The notes: a model not told the origin generated them from the sequence alone. DNA of 64,000 nt from Siphonodentalium dalli (GCA_032622095.1 CP136064.1:125041605-125105604), one strand, 5' to 3'. Shown: positions 1 to 12,790, numbered from the stretch's first letter. Numbers and translations: made by a program.

Positions 1-450
1 TCATTGTCACAAGACTCCGGTCAGTGACGGTCACATTCGTAGCCAGTGTAGCCAGCTTATTTCACCGGCGATCACATTCGTAGTCAGCTTTTCTAATTCG
101 TGGTTTAAATTGCCCGAAATATGACGTCATCACGTTCGTGACTAAAATGTCGACGTCATGCTCCAAAACTGACTTCGTTTATCAACTTATATTGGAATAT
201 AATTCGAGCATTCCAACGACATTGATCCGAAACATCAGGTTATAAATGAACTTATATCAAAACTAAATTCAAGTTGTTTTCATCCATCAACTCAGAAAAA
301 TTAGATTAACCTGATCGTGTTCATTGAGGCTCGCCTGAATATGAAAAGCTGGTTACAAATGTGATCGCCATAGAAAAGCTGGCTACATTTGTGATCGATT
401 AAAAAATCTGGCTACGAATGTGATCGGATCGCGGAGCCTTGTGACAGTGA
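1..450. repeat. Foldback element with subrepeated inverted ends
   Basis: The first bases (TCATTGTCACAAGACTCC) are matched in reverse complement by the bases ending at 450 (GGAGCCTTGTGACAGTGA), giving ~18-bp imperfect terminal inverted repeats. Inside each end a ~25-bp module built on 'GATCACATTCGTAGCCAGC' occurs two to three times, inverted between the two halves (about 30-105 and 340-430). The middle (about 110-330) shows no long ORF. This is a non-coding foldback or MITE-like DNA element. The superfamily is not recognised: the CACTGT-type end loosely recalls CACTA termini, but that is weak. The left end lies exactly at the window edge, so it may extend further left and no target duplication can be read. 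Confidence 0.65.
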
Positions 451-2064
451 CCCCCATCTGCGAAAGTTACATTAAGTAATGTTTTTAATATTGTTTTGGT
501 ATTTTTGATTTTGAGAAAAACAATGCCGATGGTGGCTATAGCTGTCTTGAATTTAAAAATTGAATTTCCAATTCATGAGCACAGGTTCTATAATCATATG
601 CATAAAGCCATTCTTTGAGAGTTTTGGTGCTGATTAGTTACGACACACGAGTCACGAGTGACGTATACTATTTATAGATCCTGGTACCGGTACAGTTGAC
701 AATACTTATAGTTGCTTATTAAATAAAATTTATGTTAGCGAGTTTATCACTAACTCAAATTTATAAACTAGTTATTCGGTAAACCAGTTTGTATTATATA
801 CAACTTGCAAACGCACAAATAAAACGTATACTGTGAAGAATACGCAGGTTAATTTTGTGCTCTTACATTAAAGAATCTTATTACATTTTGTTACTGTATT
901 TGGCATATTAATGGCGAGTTTTTGTACCCTACATTGACAAATTTGAATTTCGCGAAACTAAACACTCGTTCTATATATGCATGGCCAATATCGTTACCTA
1001 ACTCAAGAAAAATGTCTTCTCTCATCAACTAAGACATATATTTGTTCGTCAGAACAAGTAAAAAACAGCATTTGATGTGGAAATAATTAAGATATTCTGG
1101 CAACGAATCTGCACCAAAACGCACAAAGGAATCGCTTCATGCATAGGCATATATACCAGGCCTCCCGTGAGTCTATATATCATTTTCTTCTACTTCGTGA
1201 TATTCGACCAGTAATCAGTTGGTTGATTACTATTACTATTATATGATGGATATTTTAGGCCTATACAACGGAGCGCGACACAAGCTCCCACGGGAGAGAG
1301 AGAGGGAGCTAGAGAGTTTTGGTCCCCGTGTGACCAATCATTGCAACAAGTAGCATAACAAAGTCAAGTAGTACATATATGCCTACCTGTACATAACGAA
1401 CATAAAACAAGAAGAAAAAAACAATACCAGGTGGTCGTGCCATAAATAGAAATAAATTAAATATGAAATATATGTACAAATTACCATGCAGTCTAATGAA
1501 GAACAGCAGACACAGAAAAATACAGAAATTTTCCGGAAAATGCACAAAACATCAGGATTAGATCTTAAAAAACGAGCACAGTATGACGCAAACATAAACA
1601 TATTTAAGTTTTCTGGCACTTTCAAATATTTTTGAATTTCGCGGGCTTTAAATTTAGGTTTCGATTTTATTTCGTTCCGACTTTGTTATTCCGGAAAAAT
1701 GGTTTTGTGCCATTTGTCATTCAGATTCTAGAACGGGTGATGTAGGTGTCGCAGATTTGTGTTCGTTGGTGAATTTACAATACATTACCGAAATAAAGTG
1801 AGGTTTTCGAAGAACTGGAAAAATATACCTATGGAATGTTGTAGATTGGCATCTAAGGTGTAAGAGGTACCAAAAGTTTTTAGTGAAAATATATTTGTTG
1901 TAGGAATACAGTTGAGTTCAAAATAGGTGGCAACAATTTTCTGTTTCGTTCCTTCCGTGACCTTTGGTCCCGGGTGGTGGTTCCGCCAATAAAAGAGGGG
2001 TTTTGACCAAATTCCAAGCTCCTGTGCTCCGACTGACCACTGTTTACCGACCGACAACTCGTCG
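451..2064. other. Intergenic DNA, no gene seen
   Basis: This stretch is AT-rich with only short, composition-driven open frames on both strands. A short GA-rich tract (about 1293-1316) is present. No splice-framed coding block, tRNA-like sequence or clear repeat end was recognised. Confidence 0.5.
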
Positions 2065-2837
2065 CGTGAGAACCAGAAGGTTCTAACTACCATTACTCAA
2101 GTTTAGAGAAAATCGACATTGAAATTTTGAGCACCGGAATTTCGTACTAAAACCCATTTGTTATATGCGCGGAAGTTATATATTGTGCCCATGGTCAGAC
2201 TTTATGTACATGTGAGGTTTCACGCCCGAACAAAACGGATTCACGGCGTGATATGTAAAAGTGTGTTTGCAGATAGAACCATTATTAGCACACAGAATGG
2301 TCAGATTATGTGCGGATCAGAATGACCTAGTAGATAGGACACTGTGGCACAATAAATCACGGACCTTCTCAAACTTGTGAGTTATATCTACGATAATCTC
2401 TGGATAACCACACTTAAAATTGTATCCCGGGTTTTCACCTGGCACAAACCTCAGTCTGAAATGAAACCATGTCAGATTGACGATTGTGTCAGGTGGGACT
2501 ATTCAATTTTGTGAATTTTATAAAGATTGTTTGGTGCAATATAATGAAGGACTTCGACCTGAATAAGCACAACCCAATGGTCAGTTAATAGACAGGATCA
2601 GACATACGTACGTGTAACTTGTAACGTGTGGTACTATTGTATTGTATAAAGGAGTGTCATTTGTGCATAAAAAGTTTCAGCATTATATACCTGATTTATT
2701 AATATCAACATCACAAGCAATGATATACAACAAGCCGAGATATTTTCAAAAACTTAATTCTCCCCTAAAACTGATTTCTATCTGAAATACATGTCAAGTC
2801 AGAATAGCCCGTTTTCATTCCGTTTTGTCAACCAACT

Positions 2838-2962
2838 CAGAGTCTTATCATATATAATGGAATTAGCATGTATCTGAGGAGGTTTGTGTTATGGTAGAGT
2901 CTATTTTGTTTAAATATTTGATTTTTTGGGGGGTAAATTAGCTAAAATTTGGTTATTTTTAT
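2838..2962 (+). repeat. Left arm of the inner inverted repeat
   Basis: It starts CAGAGTCTTATCATATATAA and matches the reverse complement of 5890-6014 with scattered mismatches. The match fades in the AT-rich inner end. Confidence 0.75.
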
Positions 2963-3919
2963 AGGAAATGTTTTTGAAAAATCCCATGACTTTGTCAGTT
3001 TTATGCATACAGCTGCACAACAAGCACCACAATAAGCACAAATTCTTCCCCAATATCAGACATGAAATGCTATAATCGTGTACCAGACCAGAATTAAGAA
3101 ATAAAGTCAAACTTAACCCTACCCCAAGATAGTGTTCTCAATGCTTTCAATGTTATACTAAACTCGAAAGGTCATTCGTACTAGTTGACAGAAGATTCAT
3201 ATAACAAATTGCAATTGTTCTGCCCACGGATTATGTAATCTCATCTCCACTGTCACTGTCAAATGTGATGGTGTCGGTCAATAGAATTTCTGTGCAGCAG
3301 GAAGAATGGTTCAAACAACGCAGGCTGTCTATAATTGGCCGTCCATTCATAAATTGCTACTCTGGGAGTGGTTGATTTGGCAACGGTTGCAAGTCTCCAC
3401 TGTTTTGCTATCATATCAATATGCTCTTTTTGAGTGTAGAATTAAAGATTGCTAACACGGTGGAAGTGCAGAAAGATCAACTATACCTTTTGCTGATTCT
3501 CGAACTTCTGCTGGAAAATTACCCACCTAGCTTAATTCACTTTTCTCGAATATGGACCATACATGTATAAGGCTTCCAAAATGGCAACCATTTTTTACAA
3601 ATATCTCGAACATTATTTTCTGCGTTTCCGAAAATGTAGCAAATTGTGACTAACTTGGTTATTTTACATGTTAGCTAATCAACTGATAACTAAATGATCT
3701 ATTCTGGGTGTCTCATTTCCTTATGGGGCATAGCAAATAAATTTTAAAGTTGCCTTATCTGTTTTTTTCCGAGAACCTCTTTGATACTGGCTATATATTT
3801 TTAATAAATGGGCAGATCTTTGAAATGGAACTGAAATTAATCATAATCTGTGGCCATTCTGACCTACTAGGATGAAAATTGATCAACACGATATAGGGTG
3901 GAGGTCAAGATGGCAACAT

Positions 3920-5590
3920 GGGAGTTACCGTGCGGCCATAGGTGATGTGAACATGTATTAATGGAGTTACTGCGTGGTCATGCATGATGTAAATAGGTGT
4001 ACATGCTTATCAATATGGTCATGAAAGGGTGGGCATGGTGAGATGTATATGTATGCAAGGAGTGAGTGCATGGTCATGTGTGATGTGGTGAATAGGTATA
4101 CAGGGAGTGATTGTATGGTTTTTATGGTTATGACTACCCACTACATGTGTACATAATGTGGTTTAATGGGCATTGGTGTGGTTTGTGAAATTAACGAGAG
4201 TAATACATGGAAATATGTATGTTGATTTATATATGGAGTGACTGTATGGTCATGGGTGGGATCCACAGGTGCACCTTGTGTGGCTGTATTGCCATGGGTA
4301 TGTGTATATGTATATTACGTACATGTGTTGGCTGTATGATTATGGGTGGGTGAATGGATAAATCGATGTGCAGCTATGTGTAATGCATAGAGGTGTACAG
4401 GGAATGGAAGTAGCCATAATGTGTATATGTGTACCTGATGTATGCTGAATGGTCATTGACAAGCGTGTGGATGGTCATGTGTGAATGTATATGTGTATAT
4501 ATCGAGTGGCTATATGACTACTGACATGGAAAATATGTTTACAGCGAGTGACTCTATGGCCAATAGTGAGTTGCATATGTTTTCAGGGACTCACTGTATG
4601 GCCAATGGTGAGGTGAACAGTTATACAAGGAGTGACTGTATGCTCATGAATGTGGTGAATAGGTATACAGGGAGTGACTACAATGTCATGTATATGGTTA
4701 CGGGTCAGGTGTAGGCGTATACAGTAACCTAGTGGGCCTGCATGGCTGTATGGTCATGTGTAGGATGTACGGGTATGCACAAGTGTGGCTATGGTTATGG
4801 AGAGGTATGTGCATAAAGTGAGTGGCTATATCGCCATTAGTGAGGTGCATATGTTTAACAATGGAGTGATTGTATGGTCATGGTTGGGAGTATACAGTAA
4901 TGCTCTAATTAATCGATGAGAGCTTTCCAATGAATGGCAACAAGCCATATTTCCGACTAAATCCTGAAAAGTTACCCATAATTATGTTGTGGTTATGGAG
5001 TCGATTAATTAGAGCATTACTGTATGTATAACTTGCGTGGCTATTTTGCCATGGGTTTAGTGAACATGTATACATCGAGTGGCCGATGATCAATGGTGAG
5101 GTGAATAGGTATACAATGATTGACTGTATGATCACGAATGCGTTGAATAGGTACACATGGGTGACTATATGGTCATGGGTCAGGTGTATGAGTATACCTA
5201 GTGTGCATGGATGTATTGGCATGCTTGCGTGGGGGTGTACAGGTATACACGAGTGTGGATATATATGGTCATGGGTGATGGTTACGTATATAAAGCGAGT
5301 GGCTATATGGTCAATGGTGATACGTATATGTATACATGTACATGGAGTGACTCTATGTTCATGGATGGGGTGTATATATTTATCTCGAATGGCTATTTTG
5401 GCCATGGCGAATAGGTATACGGGGATTGACTGTATGGACAATGGTGAGATAAATAGGCATACAAGGATTGACTTATGATCACGAAAGTGGTGAATAGGTA
5501 TACAGTGACTATCTTGCCATTTGTGTGGTGGTTATGTGTATATATATGGAGTGACTGTATGCTACTGGGTTGGTTGTACATGTTTAATTT
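3920..5590 (+). repeat. Minisatellite, ~43-bp degenerate unit (array A)
   Basis: There are roughly 35-38 imperfect head-to-tail units around the pattern 'GAGTGACTGTATGGTCATGG' followed by 'GTGAGGTGAATAGGTATACA'. Nearly every unit keeps TATGGTCAT and GTATAC cores. Open frames of 60-180 codons inside the array on both strands arise from the repeat periodicity and are not genes. The array is interrupted at 4893-5024 by a MITE. The same unit recurs at 25.40-26.51 kb, and in reverse orientation at 26.69-27.52 kb. Confidence 0.9.
4893..5024. mobile_element. Tc1/mariner-type palindromic MITE, internally deleted copy
   Basis: The ends are TACAGTAATGCTCTAATTAA and its inverse, TTAATTAGAGCATTACTGTA. 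With the outer TA taken as the target duplication, the inverted repeat starts CAGT, as is usual for Tc1/mariner elements. The right arm is full length and matches the complete copy at 51035-51210. The left arm has lost its inner part and is replaced by ~19 unrelated bases. It sits within the minisatellite, so it inserted after the array formed. Confidence 0.8.
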
Positions 5591-5889
5591 GGGTCGCTAT
5601 TGCTTTCCACAATAACTCAACGATATAGTAATATATAGTTCACCATGTTGATGGCGTTTATGCACGATGGAGGAAACGTTAAATGATTCCCCCTGATAAT
5701 AGTTAATCAATTTTTATGCTAATGGGCATGTGATTCAAGTCAGAGATATCGAGATGTCAAATATACAGAAGAATACACTTATTGGGTTCCATTCCATCGC
5801 GGGTAGTGACTACCTTCCAAAAACGAAAAAGACGATCAAATATATATTTTTAGGAACGAATTAGGTTTTGGACAGTGACACACTTAACT

Positions 5890-6014
5890 CAAAAATAATA
5901 TTTTTGTTTAGCTAATTCACCCACACAAATCAAATATTTAAACAAAAATAGACTCTACCATAACATAAACCTCCTCAGATACATCCTAATTCCATGATAT
6001 ATGATAAGACTCTG
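5890..6014 (-). repeat. Right arm of the inner inverted repeat
   Basis: This is the reverse complement of 2838-2962 and ends ATGATAAGACTCTG. It closes the minisatellite-bearing element on the right. Confidence 0.75.
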
Positions 6015-6728
6015 GGACAAGTAATGACAACGGCTCAGCATGGCTTTGTGTTTTTGAGCTAAATCGGGATTCATTAGGTCTAAGGTCAAATCGGGCAGTG
6101 CAAGTTGATACACGAGACAGAACTCGAAGGTCCAACTCACACGCATAACATGACGAGTCCTTAAATCACACTATCAAACGTAGATGGGACACTATGAAGT
6201 AACACATCAATCGCTCGCTCATAGCGCAAGAACGCTCTATCTACACGCACAAGGTCTAAGTGGAAATCCTAAGATTGAAAATCACAATGTCAGAACGTTC
6301 TATCTACAATATAGCTCGCAAAAGTGTCTTATTGACTTGATCTTGATACTTTTGTAGGTTGAAGAGGTAAATAGTATTCAAGGGAACATTTATATTGGGC
6401 TATATCGTAATAATGTTGAAACGTTATAATATTTATCTCATATTATTGTCGAGATAACACAATTCACATTTCGTCGGCAGCCATTCGCCAAACTTACATC
6501 ACGTGACGCGGATCTGCCAATCATATTGGCTCTGTAGATAGAACCATCTTGCTCTACCAAATAATGCCGATTGGAGATAGAACTTATTTGCACAGCATTT
6601 TGTATGAAAACTGGGACTCGATGTCACGTGATCATGCGTTTAACGGACAGATTATGAGCTGCCGGTTCTATCTGTACCAATAACTCATTTTCCCGCCAAA
6701 ATACAGTTAGAACCTTCTGGTTCTCACG

Positions 6729-8216
6729 AGACGAACTGTTTACCAATCAGAATATCAGGCGTGAGTTAAGACGTCATGGCATCATATGAAGTCAAAAGTC
6801 CTTCGGCCATAAACTACATGCCGTCCTCAGAAAACTGAGTCTCACATAACATTGACATACCATGGAACATTCAATGGGGTGTTGGCAGGCAGGTAAGTGA
6901 TATACTGAATATCGTTGTCAGTGATCATAGGTCCAAGTCTCAGTTCAGCGCCCATACGATTGAAAAGGGTTTCAATTTATTTTGATTTCACTTTATGCTT
7001 TATGAGAAATCTTTCGAAAACATAAAAACAAAATAAAGCAACACCAACTAGGACCATATGAAATAGCGATTAGAGTACTCTTGTTACACAAATGTTGGTG
7101 GCTTAATTAGTTGTGGCCATATTAACTATCGTATCACCACGCACAGTATACCATGCTAGTTATGTAGAGCCGACAGAACCATGCATGCGTGTAGTACATT
7201 ATGATCAAACAAGAGGTCAGATCTATATTTCATACAAGCTGAAAGATTCAGAAGAATATTTATTCGTAAGTCCAATAGAAGCCACAAAGCAAATGCAGAA
7301 TGAAAATGTCAAGAAAAACCAATCACTTTACACACCATAATGAGAGCGAAATGGGCAGGCCATACCAACACTATTGCATCCTATACCAGGACCAATTGAC
7401 CACGAATGGATCCTGTCGAACTTCAGCGGCGTGACATGCCTTGTGAATTATAGCGACTAATAATCTTCAACCCTTATATGATGTCTAACAATTTCATTCT
7501 TTTGTCGCGTTCGAGACAGCATAATAAGCAATTTAATACATGGAACACATTATGCAAAATTTATTAGCTATGCAAACGTTCCACTGAGAATTGAAATGAA
7601 GGTTTTTATTTCACATATTGGCTGTTATACGTCAGTAATAAGTACAGACTTAAAATGTCACTCTGTGTGCTATACGCCTGTACTGAGTACGGATATACTT
7701 ACGCGCACTAGCAGGCGGCCGCCATTCATAAGGGGGACTAAGAAATTAGTGCATCTGAATCGGTGTATCTCTATACGTTTCAGTCAATGTATGGTGTTCC
7801 ATGATTGGCTATGGTGTAGCCTATATGCATGAAGTCAGTAACGGTTTTTGCGACACCCCCATTATATTTTTCCACTGTAAAATTGGCAGAGCGTCAATTG
7901 CCCAGCACACGACGTCATTCAGCAGTGAACAGGTTACTAAGAAAAAGACTAAGAATAAATGTTATGTATTTTTATTGTCATATGATGCAAAATTAGGGGT
8001 CTTTTATCTATGCGGCGATTACCTTATCAGTTCGGAGATGTTTGCAAGGTATACATATGGGTATATATATTTCTTATATTTGTCGACCTACATTGATGGT
8101 CCCCAGAAGGTTTACACAGCGAGAAGTTTATGAGTCACTTTAACACTAGCGTGTAATTTAGGACACATCTGAGCATAAGTGTTGAGGTTGGAAGGCAAAC
8201 TTATCACATAACCATG
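6729..8216. other. Intergenic DNA with one weak exon candidate
   Basis: No repeat ends or strong coding signal were recognised apart from the possible exon at 7113-7266. The 110-codon open frame at 7801-8133 shows no recognisable family. Confidence 0.45.
7113..7266 (+). CDS. Possible internal exon, product unknown
   Basis: An open frame follows an acceptor-like TTAATTAG and reads through YVEPTEPCMRVVHYD and GQIYISYKLKDSEEYLF, a residue mix more protein-like than its surroundings. It then meets GTAAGTCC, a near-consensus splice donor, at about 7267. If the donor is ignored the frame stays open to 7340. No family is recognised and no neighbouring exon could be linked. It may be chance or an old repeat remnant. 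Confidence 0.18.
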
Positions 8217-8867
8217 TTAAAGGGGTACTGTACCCCAATTTCAATAAATTCCCGGTGACAATAGCGATCTAATATGAATATTATATTATAAAATAACTAA
8301 TTTGAGTCGACGATGTCTACTGAAAACGTTCCGGTTAACAGGCTATCGTAAAAGTAAAATTGAATTATTTAATATAAATTCATTTATGGCTGGAGTCATA
8401 AAATGGAGAATTATGCCATTACGAGTTACCGTTCTTGAAATCGCATATGTTGCGTGTCTTTTATCGACGGCCGTTCGCGAACATTATTGAGTTGCAAACA
8501 AAACATGTTACCTGCAAAAGACGGCCCGTTATAACCGATTCGGAAAAAAGGAGAAAGAAACAAGAGTCATAAAGCGTCAAGTATTTTATAGGGAGTGAGA
8601 TTGTTCGATGGAAGAGATTGAATGAATCAATCAAAGCTGTGAGCAATGAACTTCCGGTTCTTCCTGCGACCTGCGTGTTCTCCTGTGAAGGTCAAAAACA
8701 TGGCGCGTAGTTTGAAATCGTAATATTTTTGTTTCCAAGATCAATATTTTCTTCGCTAAATTAGGTTTATACGAAACTCAATTAACACGAACACAATCTA
8801 ACTTGAAAGTTATTTCAATGGGAGTAAATAAAAAAATCTCCTATCTTTGTGTACAGTACCCCTTTAA
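8217..8867. mobile_element. TTAA-flanked MITE (piggyBac- or Kolobok-like)
   Basis: A TTAA (8217-8220) is followed by AGGGGTACTGTAC. The right end reads GTACAGTACCCCT followed by TTAA (8864-8867), giving a perfect 13-bp terminal inverted repeat with a TTAA target duplication. The ~640-bp interior has no significant ORF and the arms do not match further in, so it is a non-autonomous DNA transposon. TTAA duplication is a feature of piggyBac, Kolobok and Sola3 elements. The AGGGG-type end cannot be assigned by eye. Termini of the same type bound 46921-49974. Confidence 0.8.
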
Positions 8868-10699
8868 CCCTTTCTATACTAAATACTCATCGATGCATAG
8901 TTCCCTTAGGAAATGTTCAGACAATAGGTTCACATAACAAAATTGTTTAACTTATTATCAGAACATTTCCCACCAAATGATATGAATATTTCTGCACTTG
9001 TATTAGCTTTTTGTCTGTTTTTTTGTTACATAAATATATACTATACCATACCAATGTATAATTTTATAAATTAGTGGAAGAATCAATTTAGTAAATACAA
9101 ATTGGACGATCTTTAATATTCTCCGTTATTGGGCCAGGAGATCAGTACCGTTCTTTATGGAAGGCGATCTTCTTGGAGGGGTGCGGCAACAGACAAAATT
9201 TCAAAACCGGATAAAACTCTCTTCAATCAAGTTCAATGTCGATAGCTTACATTAAAGCATCATGTATGTCGGTTTATATTTTATTTTACATTATTTTCAG
9301 GAATTATAGACGAGGTGCATGTATGGTACGGTTAATGTTGTTAAATTGGATAGGACATCTTTAATTATTCAGACAGAGATTACCGCTTTGACTATGGAGA
9401 CTGAGGTTTATAGGCATCGAAGATTTAAAAAAAAACACGCAACATTGTCGATAAAGTAAATATCACATAACACAAACGCTGCACCATCTGGAACATTGTG
9501 CAATTACAACTTCTAGTACACGTTGGTAGTGATTGATAACATAAAGTTATATGCCAGTGCGCCACATTGTGATTGCGAACGCTTGTTCATATGTGATTGG
9601 GCTACCGCTGTGTTGGAATCGTCAGGATCAGCATTGTAATTGCTATACAGTTGATCTCCATTCAGATTGTGCAGGCGTAGCGGCTACCAATCGTGAAATT
9701 TTATTCTCGGCAGGAGATTGAAGTTGGTTCTGCTGCGAAATCTCAGTCTTAATCTATTCTTGTTGTATTATATATGTCTGATCACCGCGATCCAATACCC
9801 CGGACTTTAATTTTAATTCCTCTGCATTCTGAGAGGGGAGCAAATAATTGTCAACGTTTAATTTAACGAAAATTGATTCAAGTTAGAGTTAATTATACAC
9901 AGTACGTAAGCGTGGCAGTGGTCGAAATTGCTGTGTAGGATCATGGTGCACACTTGTATCAAAACAAAATGGTCCAGCAGTTGGATTATCCACATGTAAG
10001 ATGACTCGGTTATGGGAGTGTGGTTGGAAAATCACCAAGTAGTCAGGCGGCTACATTTTTGTGCGTCGATTCCGCGTCCTTGCTCGGTCGTGAACAACAT
10101 TATACCAAGACCAAACAACAATACCAGGTTCTTAACTATTTGAACACCGTGAACTGACCAGGCTCGCTCAGCACCTTCAACAAAACACCAACTTTAAAGG
10201 GACACATCGGGCACACCCTAACCCTTATTAAAGCCCGTGGGCTCTCTCCAAGCAAACTTTGCCAATGTCAGACATGATGATTTGTTATGTTCAAGATATC
10301 CTCAAAATAACAAAACTAATCACGCTGTGAAGGAGAAGATATATCAAACTGTACGATCATTCCAGGCGCTTCGCGCCCAACTACTCGTTTCTCAACTGAC
10401 CAGGGAATACAGTGACGTCATGTTCTCGGTTTTGGATGTTCACTCCCAGACAACCGGAACGTGAACATCCTAACCCGCGAACACGTGCTGTGACAGTTCT
10501 TGGTCTACTCGCGGCGTTCGAATCGTCACTGGCGCATCATGTCTTGGATGTCTACAGTTCGCGGACACCAAGAACGTTGATTCGAATAAACCGCGTATAA
10601 ATATGGTCCGTGCAACAATTTCAGAGGCTGAGCCAAAATCTGAATCGAAGTCAACTTATATATAGTCCGTTTCATAAGTATGTGACGGCTACCGATTCA
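8868..10699. other. Intergenic DNA, nothing recognised
   Basis: Only short open frames are present (75 and 62 codons near 10.24-10.60 kb, in a locally GC-richer patch with no recognised family). No repeat ends, RNA genes or splice-framed blocks were identified. Confidence 0.45.
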
Positions 10700-12790
10700 A
10701 ACATCGCATGCATCATATGAACATATTATAATGGGTATCAATGGCAAGATATATAACTTGATTAAATCATATCTACAATCCAGACAACAGAGAGTCCTAA
10801 TTTATAATGCTAGCTCCGAATGGCAGTGTGTATCAGCAGGGGTACCACGGGGATATATATTTTAGGTCCTCTCCTATTTCTTGTATAAATTAATGATATA
10901 ACTGAAAATATTATATGGAATATACGACTTTTTGCAGACGATACTTCGATATATTTATGTGTTGAAAATCCAACATTAGCTGCAGAAATAATGAATGACA
11001 TTCAAACTATTGTGAACTGGTCAAAAACGTGGTTAGTAAAATTAAATCCTTTAAAAACGGAAGCGTTAATAGTATCGAGAATGAATACTGCTATTGTATA
11101 CCCACCATTAACGATGGCGGCATCGCAAATTACTGAGGTAAGTTCTCATAAACATTTAGGTGTCTCTTTCGATAACAACGGATCCTGGGAAACTCATATA
11201 CAAATTAATGATAACCGAAAAGGCCTGGAAAAGAGTAAATCATATTCGGAGACATAAGTTCAGACTGAGCAGGACAACACTTGAAAACTCCTATTTCTCA
11301 TATGTAAGGCCCATACTCGAATATGCGTCACCTGTTTGGAATAATATACCAATTTATAAGAGCGACAAAATTGAGGATATCCAATATGAGATAACGAGGA
11401 TTGTTACTGGGGCTATCAGAAGTGTCAGTGACAGAAACCTATTACTTGAAACTTGTTGGGAAACCCTTTCATCGAGGAGACATACTCAACAAATGATACT
11501 ATTTTACAAGATGCATAGAAATCAGGCCCCATCTTAACATGATCCCACCCGATTCGACATCTTCTGGATATAATCACAGGCGCGTAAGTATTCACCCTAC
11601 AAATAGTAACAGAAATAAATGAATGGATACGTTCATAGAATACTTTATATTATAACCACTTCATATTATAACCACTTCATTCTATAACCATCGTTCTTAT
11701 AAAATTCAATTCGGTTAAGTGGGTGCCTGCATCTCTCGATATATATTATTAGGTATATATAATATAATTGTCGGCGGTTCCAAACAACTTAACATGACAC
11801 GTCTGATCCAAAAAGATAATTATCAGGAGTCGGCAGTTAAATATATCAATTTTCGCACACCATAAGACATACATTAATAATCTATGCACAATACCAGCGA
11901 CATGCTTATCGGCAAGACACACATACATACTATTCGTTGAAGGGTTGACAGGAAGACGGCCTTAAACAAAGGCCATGTCAATCCTGGCAGGATGCCAATA
12001 TCTATATATATATATATCTATGTTTGTAACATTATTTAATCTGTATAGCATTCTGACCAATAAACTATCTATCTATCTATCTATCTACGTTCTTACCGTC
12101 AGCAATACGCGCATGGAATAATATACCTGTCTCAATAAAGCATCATCAACCGTGGAAGAATTCAAGCGTCTTCTGAATGTCGGTCATGCTAATTTAGCTA
12201 AGTATTATTATCATAGTCACTCTCGCAGAGGCCAAGTATATCACACTAGAATGAGACTGAGGTGCAGCCACCTGAACAAAGATCTTGTTCTAAATTACGT
12301 AAAAGTTTCCCCATTTTGCTCTTGTGGAGAATTTGTAGTTGAATTCGCGTACCATTTTCTTTTGCAATGTCCCCGATATAGTCAAATTATAGAGCTGATA
12401 GATGATAGCCGCTCTGCCATTTTCGAGAGCACATGTGAACATTGATGTCCTGTTATATGGGTCTAATGAGATGTCCGATGAAACAAATTCTATAATATTT
12501 GAAGCTGTACGTACAACAGTTTATTATCCAAAGTCGACGTTTCGCGTAATGCGTGAACTTCGTGTGCAGGGGATCGTGTATGTGAACATGAGGTGCATAA
12601 CTTGTTTGTATAAATATGTAAGTCGCGTTTCTGCACCTTGTGTTCGGGCATATCCGACTGTCTGCCCATTGAGCAACCGCGCTGACTTTGGCATATTACT
12701 GGACTTAATACTGATTGTACTTACTAATATTGTATTTAGATTATTGATACGCACTAACAGTATAACCGTTATCCTAATATATACTTAGCT
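10700..12790 (+). pseudogene. 5'-truncated, decayed LINE ORF2 (CR1/Jockey-type), split by an insert
   Basis: Reverse-transcriptase motifs appear in order on the plus strand: GINGKIYNLIKSYLQSRQ (from 10732), the B-type motif SAGVPRG (~10834), a frameshift, then LFADDTSIYL (~10925, the catalytic ADD) and KTEALIVSRM. After another frame change, PILEYASPVWNNIP (~11310) follows. Coding similarity breaks at about 11540. It resumes after 12087 with AIRAWNNIPVSIK, a one-base loss, then VEEFKRLLN, a zinc-knuckle-like CSCGEF...YHFLLQCP and, in a further frame, LLYGSNEMSDETN. The RT lacks everything upstream of the A motif region and the endonuclease. This is a dead copy; the wording of its C-terminus resembles LINEs common in bivalves, which is recollection rather than a search result. 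Confidence 0.85.
11545..12087 (+). mobile_element. Insert inside the LINE remnant, ending in a TATC microsatellite
   Basis: This block separates the two halves of LINE coding similarity. Its right end carries an AATAAA-like signal (about 12059) followed by (CTAT)n (to 12087), which looks like a LINE or SINE 3' tail. No coding motifs were recognised inside. A short TA run lies at about 12003-12020. It is best read as a 5'-truncated retroelement inserted into the older LINE, with limits approximate. Internal expansion of the host LINE is an alternative. Confidence 0.45.

Larger units (their letters stand above)
2065..6728. mobile_element. Composite inverted-repeat element carrying a minisatellite
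   Basis: Two nested pairs of inverted repeats bracket this region. The outer pair is a perfect 24-bp match (2065-2088 against 6705-6728, core AGAACCAGAAGGTTCT, itself near-palindromic). The inner pair is ~125 bp long (2838-2962 against 5890-6014), with few mismatches over its outer ~90 bp. Between the inner pair lie a ~350-bp leader (about 3540-3915), a long minisatellite and a short centre (5591-5690). All three are shared with the palindrome at 24.97-27.97 kb. No transposase-like ORF is visible, so it would be non-autonomous. Whether the outer and inner pairs belong to one element or to two nested ones is inference. The intervals 2089-2837 and 6015-6704 do not align visibly with each other. 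Confidence 0.6.

Noticed and set aside
4905-5478. 178- and 130-codon open frames on opposite strands near 5 kb
   Set aside because: They lie within the minisatellite and MITE; the residue pattern repeats with the ~43-bp unit, so openness reflects periodicity.
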